Assembly (NCBI RefSeq): GCF_964340395.1
Contig: NC_135564.1
Location: forward strand, 19,024,819-19,088,818
Source: Glandiceps talaboti
Taxonomy: Eukaryota; Hemichordata; Enteropneusta; Spengelidae
Direction of reading: 5' to 3'
Length of the DNA stretch: 64,000 nucleotides
In this document: positions 46,601 to 54,685 of the stretch, piece by piece
Numbering within the stretch: position 1 is the stretch's first letter
How the letters are laid out: each line of letters opens with the position of its first letter
The notes under the pieces: generated by a model
What the model was told of the DNA's origin: nothing
Databases searched by the model: none
What the model saw: the letters and a program-made list of their open reading frames with translations, nothing else
Program-made: the position numbers and the translations under genes

Positions 46601-49600
46601 TACTCGTTGCATTAGCAAATGAAACCGTATACTTTTACACTTGATATGAATGCTATAAATGAGTGTAGCACATAGAGAAAGGGCTTTACTGCGGTGTTAC
46701 TCATTGCATTAGCAAATGAAACCGTATACTTTTACACTTGATATGAATGCTATAAATGAGTGTAGCACATAGAGAAAGGGCTTTACTGCGGTGTTACTCA
46801 TTGCATTAGCAAATGAAACCGTATACTTTTACACTTGATATGAATGCTATAAATGAGTGTAGCACATAGAGAAAGGGCTTTACTGCGGTGTTACTCGTTG
46901 CATTAGCAAATGAAACCGTATACTTTTACACTTGATATGAATGCTATAAATGAGTGTAGCACATAGAGAAAGGGCTTTACTTCAGTGTTACTCATTGCAT
47001 TAGCAAATGAAACCGTATACTTTTACACTTGATATGAATGCTATAAATGAGTGTAGCACATAGAGAAAGGGCTTTACTTCAGTGTTACTCATTGCATTAG
47101 CAACTGAAACAGTATACTTTTACACTTGATATGAATGCTATAAATGAGTGTAGCACATAGAGAAAGGGCTTTACTGCGGTGTTACTCATTGCATTAGCAA
47201 ATGAAACCGTATACTTTTACACTTGATATGAATGCTATAAATGAGTGTAGCACATAGAGAAAGGGCTTTACTGCGGTGTTACTCATTGCATTAGCAAATG
47301 AAACCGTATACTTTTACACTTGATATGAATGCTATAAATGAGTGTAGCACATAGAGAAAGGGCTTTACTGCGGTGTTACTCATTGCATTAGCAAATGAAA
47401 CCGTATACTTTTACACTTGATATGAATGCTATAAATGAGTGTAGCACATAGAGAAAGGGCTTTACTGCGGTGTTACTCGTTGTAATTCTCAGCGTGTCAC
47501 CTGTATTTCCAATAAAACACAGCTTGACAAACCATTCTGACTCCTATATGGGATAGGGATCAGCAACGGGGACATTGTATACCGTAGGTTAGTGGGTTAA
47601 CGTGTACATATTTTAAATAAGAGACCAGTGGATCAATTGCAGCCATAGACACTGTCTATGGTTGCAGTATCAAGTATTATACGCTACCTGTTACCAATCT
47701 CGCATTCTGATTGGTCCAGATCCCTACAGATATGTAGGCGTATTTTTCACCTACTTTTGCTTGAATCACGTGATCACGTGACTGCATACAATTCCCCCTT
47801 GTAAACAACTTGAACATCACAGACAAGAAGAAGTCCAGTTTTGGCATTTGGAATGCCAAACAATTTTTGAGCAGTACATTTTTTAAGGGGTACGCAAATA
47901 GTAAACATTACGTCAATACTATACAAAGCAAAAGCGCATCCTGATTGGATGATACAATTTAGGCTGTGCTGGAAGTGCATGGTGCTCGCTACTCATATCA
48001 CGGAAGAGATATAATTTTGAAATGAAAATGTTTTTAGATTAATTCATAGTCGCAGGTAACGTATGAATATGTTACTTGCCAAATACTCAAAGACTGTTCC
48101 ACATATTGCTATTCCAGAAAAAAGACCTCATGAAGATATGAAACTCTATTTGGCAAATAACAATTAGACATATCATTTTAGAAATGATGATGATAAATAT
48201 AAAAGTGTCGTTGTTTTTTAATGTTTTAAAGCGGAAATTACATGTATGTGTTTACATGATAATACGGTGTGCCTTAATGGAAAGATAGCTGAAGTGTGAT
48301 ACAATGTTGATACTTGTTTGTTTGAAGACAGTCAGCGCCCACGAATAACCCATTTAATTTGTGAAATAAATTTCACTAGTGTTCCTAATACTCTCGTTCT
48401 TTAAACAATGCAAAAAAATCATACATGTACTTACCAAAAATGTATTACCCTGACTGTTCATTCTTAGCGTTGTACCGCTTGATAAATCTTGACTTCTAAT
48501 ATTTACTTTCGGAGCCATGTCTGTAGGTGTGATGTCAGCCGTTTTAAGTGCTGCACAGTAATCGATGATGATTACGTCATTATTTTCTCTGACTGCTACA
48601 CCACAGTTACAAGCCGTTCTTCCATGCTTACCACATTCTGTTACGCGGTTCTGCACCTAAAATGTTGCAACGGTGGGAGTACCTGTAAATGTATTTTCAT
48701 CCAAACATGGCATCACACGATATAAGTACGAAGAGTTATTTTTTAAAGTAAAAATGTTATATACGTTAGTTCCGTTAAACATTTGGCATTACGCATAATG
48801 AACTGAATGACGTAATGAGTAAGTACACAATCCCGAAACTTGTAAAATAATATTTTATAGTTAGGGACTTTTTTAGGGTGGGGAAAACTCGGGTGATTGA
48901 AACTAAGTAAAGACCTTCCTAAATGAGAATGTGTGGAGAGGGGGGGGGGAAAATAAAAATTTGGTATTGAAATTTTCTTTATTAATGCAAAGCTACACCT
49001 ATATACACAGGGTGAATAGCATTGCCAAAAACGTACCTACCTCAAAGTTTCTTGTATTACTTTTCATGAGGACAAACTCGCCAACTCCTGCATAATCGAA
49101 TCTGAGTCTAAAGAATAAACAATGAAATGCTTGGTAATTTTCAACTGTTTACTTAGACATTTTACACTCCAAACTCCACTGCTCTCTACACTGACCCCTT
49201 CTCCAGTCAGTTAGAACTGACAGGCCATACGCTAAACCATAAGACGGGAGGGACTAGGCTAGACTAGACTACATTACATTGCACATATAATCATCTCCAC
49301 TATGCTATGCTATACTATACTATACTATACTATACTATACTATACTATACTATACTATACTATACTATACTATACTATACTCCTCATCTATCTCTACTAT
49401 CCATCATAAAACTCTGTTCTTATCTGTTCTACACTCTTACGCAGTAGTGCACTCTTACTACGCTGCAATACTCCTCAATCAATACTACTCTTAGACTACT
49501 TTATTCTTATGTAAATGGTTCAAGCCTTCATTGCAATATTTTTCCAATAATCTCTTCCACTATACAATGCACTATTAAAACTACATTATTTTGCTTTGCC

Positions 49601-50344
49601 TGTATTCCACTCCACTCCACTCCACTCCACTCCACTACACAAAACTACACTACACTGTACTCCACCACACCTCAGCACAGCACAACACAGCAGAGCAGAG
49701 CACACCGCACTGCACTATACCACGCCACGTTACACTTCGCTCCACACCACACCATACCACACTACACTGCACTGCACCACACCACACCACACCACACCAT
49801 ACCACACTATAATACACTACACTACACTACAGTGTACTACACTACACTGCTCTACTCTACACTACACTACACTACACTACACTACACTACACTACACTAC
49901 ACTACACTACACCTCTCTACACTACACTACACTACACTACACTACACTACACTACACTACACTACACTACACTACACTACACTGCACTGCACTCCATAAC
50001 ATTACACTACCATACACTACAATCTACTCTATTCTACTTAACATTTCTTGAATACTGTTTTCTCTGTGGTTGAATCTATATTCCTTTGTATTTGTTTTCT
50101 TCACAAACTGTATCGTAGCAAAAAATACAATGATGTTTATAGTATTACTCACCCATCAAATGTCCGGTAATGGGTGAAGCCATACGATCTACACTGTTTT
50201 GCATCTTTGTCAATGGTACGTACCTATAAAATGAAAATATACATTGTAGGCGGGAGAGAAATGTGCCAAGTTTCATAAAAGTCTTTTTAGGTGAAACATG
50301 ATAAAGCAACACGCGATTTTAATTTTACAATGAGAAAAACCTTA

Positions 50345-50396
<52 letters not shown>

Positions 50397-51139
50397 ACAC
50401 ACAGTGAGAGAGAGACACACACACCTAAAACAATATAACATAGGTGGAAATTGGGCCATATTTTTTCGCGATAACGAAATTAGAAACTAATGACGTGTGG
50501 TTTTAACGTCGATCGCGATATAAGCGGTATAGAAATTAACTGTTTGGTATACACCAAATTGGGGACAACATTTGAGGAAAAATTTGTAAGGTTTAAATGA
50601 CGTAAACAGTGAATAAACAAAGATACATCGCAATCCATATTATGCAGTAATGTATTCAGGTGATATATTCAGGTGTTTACCTAATATGTCTTACCTATTA
50701 ATACCTTGATAAGAATTTTTATTCGAAACGTCGGATTTTACATCTATTTATTCGTACTGTCTTACAAGTTCCTTATGCAATAAATATATTTTGTTTCCCA
50801 CATTAACATACAATCTATACTATTTCACTCATCCAGCATTTCATTAAAATCTCTCAAATGCAATGCATTTCTTACTGGAATTGTTTCCACGACATAGTTG
50901 TTCCAAATGAAAAGATTGTCGTTCGTTGGCTCTTCTAAAGGTTCAAACCCAATCCTAATGATTCTAGTTCCATCCAACACATTATCTCTCAAAGCCACCA
51001 CGTTGTATATCTTCTTTGACGACCTCGTACTTTCATCCCAGTCTTCTGGGTTGATGACGACTGAACAGTCTTCAGCACTAATCAGAGCAACATCGTCTAT
51101 AAGATAACACACAATTATCAACCTGGGTTATAATAATAT

Positions 51140-51186
<47 letters not shown>

Positions 51187-53689
51187 CGTCACCACTACCA
51201 CTACCACCACCACCACCACCACCACCACCACCACCACCACTACCACTAATATTGAAAAAAGTATAATTTCATCATTGCATGTAACATAATTATTCTGACG
51301 GGTAAACTAATAACCCTGTACGTTTATACCCACCTTCATTCGCAGAATACAACTTCAGATGGCAAGCATTACTAGTTTTACATAACACTGGTACAGTGCA
51401 CTCCACAGTTACAGGTTCTGGGCCAGCATTTTCCTCCAAGATAAGTGGGGAAGTCTCCGATAGTAACTGAAAAATGACGAAAAGTCGTTTTGTTAACTGT
51501 AAATGAGGCGTTAGTTACATGATTATCAAACAATATAAAAGCTTAAATACGTAGCCAACTAGTAATCAGAGACTGTGATATTGAAAGATATATCAACAGG
51601 TGTGTGAGAACAACAATCGTCTTTCATAAATTTGAACACACTCAGCAACATACTCGTTTTGCTCTCACGTTTTCAAGAAATGTATACAAATCATCTTCAT
51701 CTACAGATCACCGTTTTGAACAGTGATATGTGTGTCTTTACTTATATAAAGGGTCATAGTTGTTGAATAGGGAACTTGCAATCCAGACTGAGCATGCTAA
51801 AACGCAAAGGACTATGGGGTTATCTGTGGTTATCGTAATACCCAAACTTGAGCTACCGATAAAATAAACCTCCCACAGTGTCAGGGTAACTATGTATTGA
51901 TCATTCGTGGTTGCAAACAATGTAACAGTATTGTTTACAATACCAATTCATTAGTATTTATTATCACATTTCCCATGATGCAATATTCAGCATGTCGGGT
52001 TTGCAAGTTCCCTATTCTATCTTCATACTAGTACTCTTAAGCCATTACAAATTTGACAGCCATGATTTTACAAAGAATACAATATAGAACCTTTACAATA
52101 CCAGTGCATCTCGGAGTCTATGTTATATCGTTACTCAAAAGTGTCAGTTTGTGCTTATGGCTGCTGTATCAATATACACAATCATTTACAATAAAAATGA
52201 TGTTGAAGTCACGAGGAAGAAAGTCTACCTATATACATGTATCAAATACTTACTCGTATTCCTGCAAAATAGGCATTACTCGTTTGCCACGGACTCCTGT
52301 CTGAATTAACCGTGTATGCACGTGCGCGACAACTGATCTGTGGATATACGAATTACAAACTTGGAATTAATTATAATGAAAGATAAATATCATTTATGGT
52401 ATCGATCAAACTTAAGTACTTAATCTTCCTTTATGGTATCGATCAATAATATCATAATTTTCATAATAATACAGTTTATTTGAAAATTAACCACCCTACC
52501 TGGGGTAGTTTGTTATGCTGAGTTCAAAAAAGAGGGTCGTTTTATGAATATCTGTTGCCATGGTAACCAAAATCACCATAATATGTTAATCACTTTTCTA
52601 AAATTTGACATAAAACATTGAAAAAAACCAAATTTAGTGAAAAATTTCCTTCTTTTTGGCATGTATTAGTTTGTGTTACCTGGTGTAACATAAATTGTAT
52701 AAAATTGGATAGCTGTTTCCATGGAAACATGGTAGACGTGAAAATTATGTTTTCGTTATAAACACATACATCTCACAAATAACATAAATCTGATAAATAT
52801 TTTTTTTATTTGCACATTGAACACACTACAAAGGGTAGTTTGACGTGCTGAGTTCAAAAAAGTGGTCATTTAATGAACATCAGTTGCCATGGTAACCAAA
52901 ATAACCATATTATTTGAATTTTTGAAAAATTAAACATAAAGTCCTTGAAAATTCCAGCTACGCAACTAGGTTCAGTCTTTTATCACAAAATCTTCAAAGT
53001 AAGTGTACACATACATTTGAGTACAAGTTGACATGATCGTTTACTCCATACTGTATATTATTGTTTGTACTGGGATTTTATCCAACAAAATATCGTAATA
53101 CGACAAAATCTTCATACGACTTTGCTATTTGTGAGGCTAGCTAGCCACTTCGCATTAACACCACTGAGTAATCATAGATTGTACTGCGACGACACATGAT
53201 ACGTCTAGATCAAAGGGGGACCTAACGTTTGATACTGACGTGGCCATGGAAAATCAGACTGTCGTATTTTTCTTAAAAGAAGCAAATCAAGAGATATAGC
53301 GACTTTGACAACCTATATTTTGGCGTACATACATGTACACATAAAAACGGACATTTCCGAGACTTAGTCATAGCCTATCCTTACGATCAGTGAACTCGCC
53401 CACATGTTATTACATTGCCGCATGTTATTGTGAAGCCCTTTCTCATCCGATCTCTGTAAGTTTGCGAGTACAAAAATATTAGATCATTTTGGATTAGAAT
53501 TCAATAATTGGGAATTAGAATGTTCCATTTTTTTTCATTTAGGTCGACAACACGAGAGAGGGTTTGTTTACATGTAAACGTGGCTCTGAATTCATATGCT
53601 ACGAGATTCGACCAAAGACGTATAAACTTCATCCTAATATTTATTTATTGTCATTATTATATATTTAACCCCTTCACTTGTAATAATTA

Positions 53690-53762
<73 letters not shown>

Positions 53763-54633
53763 CATATCGATATACCAACCTTCAGCAATGACACAGACTC
53801 CACTGTTACATTAGCATTATTATTAATCAAAGCTTTACAGTTACTAAAGTGTATTGATGCATCTAAATTCTAGATTAAAGTTACAATTAAATTTTTGCAT
53901 ATTACACTAACCAATCAAAGAAAAACATATGCAATAAAATTAGAATTTTGAATTTAATATACAAAGCAAAAGTATTCAGCATGAAAATATTTTGTAAATA
54001 AATATGCATATAACTCACTATCTTTCCAAGTCGGTTGTCATCATATGTCATATTATGACTAGATAGCGTTATGGACAGGTCATCTTCATCTAGGATTGTT
54101 GATGTGAGTGTTGGATCAGATTTGTAGTCAAACAACCATTGAACTTCAAACTTGACATCAGTATTACTTTCCGTAAACTGGACTGTACATTTGAAGTAGA
54201 ATTCTCCATTTTCATGATTAATTAGAGGTCCTTCCAATTTTGGATCTCCCGACATACTAGGATATGGTTCTGAAATTATTAATATAATACATGAACCGAG
54301 AACGAAAAGGCAATGCGTCGCGAAATTACATACATGGTTTCTCTTTGGCTTTGTTCGTTCTTATTACATTTGAAATAGAATTTTCATTATTAAGCATTGT
54401 AAAAAATATTGACCTTTTTAACTGTTACTGTGACTTATTACATACCCTAAAACTAAAAGGACTTTTCCAAGTATGCGCAAACAACACACGTGCAAAAATA
54501 CGCACACACATGCTCGGTGATAAATAATAATCATGATAATACACAGATTTTGCTCTAACCTAAAACACGCTGTTTATTATTTAATAATAGATACGTTAGA
54601 CTCGGCTCTTTAACTTTGCACACACACACACAC

Positions 54634-54685
<52 letters not shown>

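Noticed and set aside
44811-47482. CRISPR-like array
   Set aside because: Units are contiguous 97-bp repeats without unique spacers, in a eukaryotic intron.
49591-50051. Thr/His/Tyr-rich 151-codon protein
   Set aside because: Pentanucleotide repeat translated in three phases; no start context or conservation logic.
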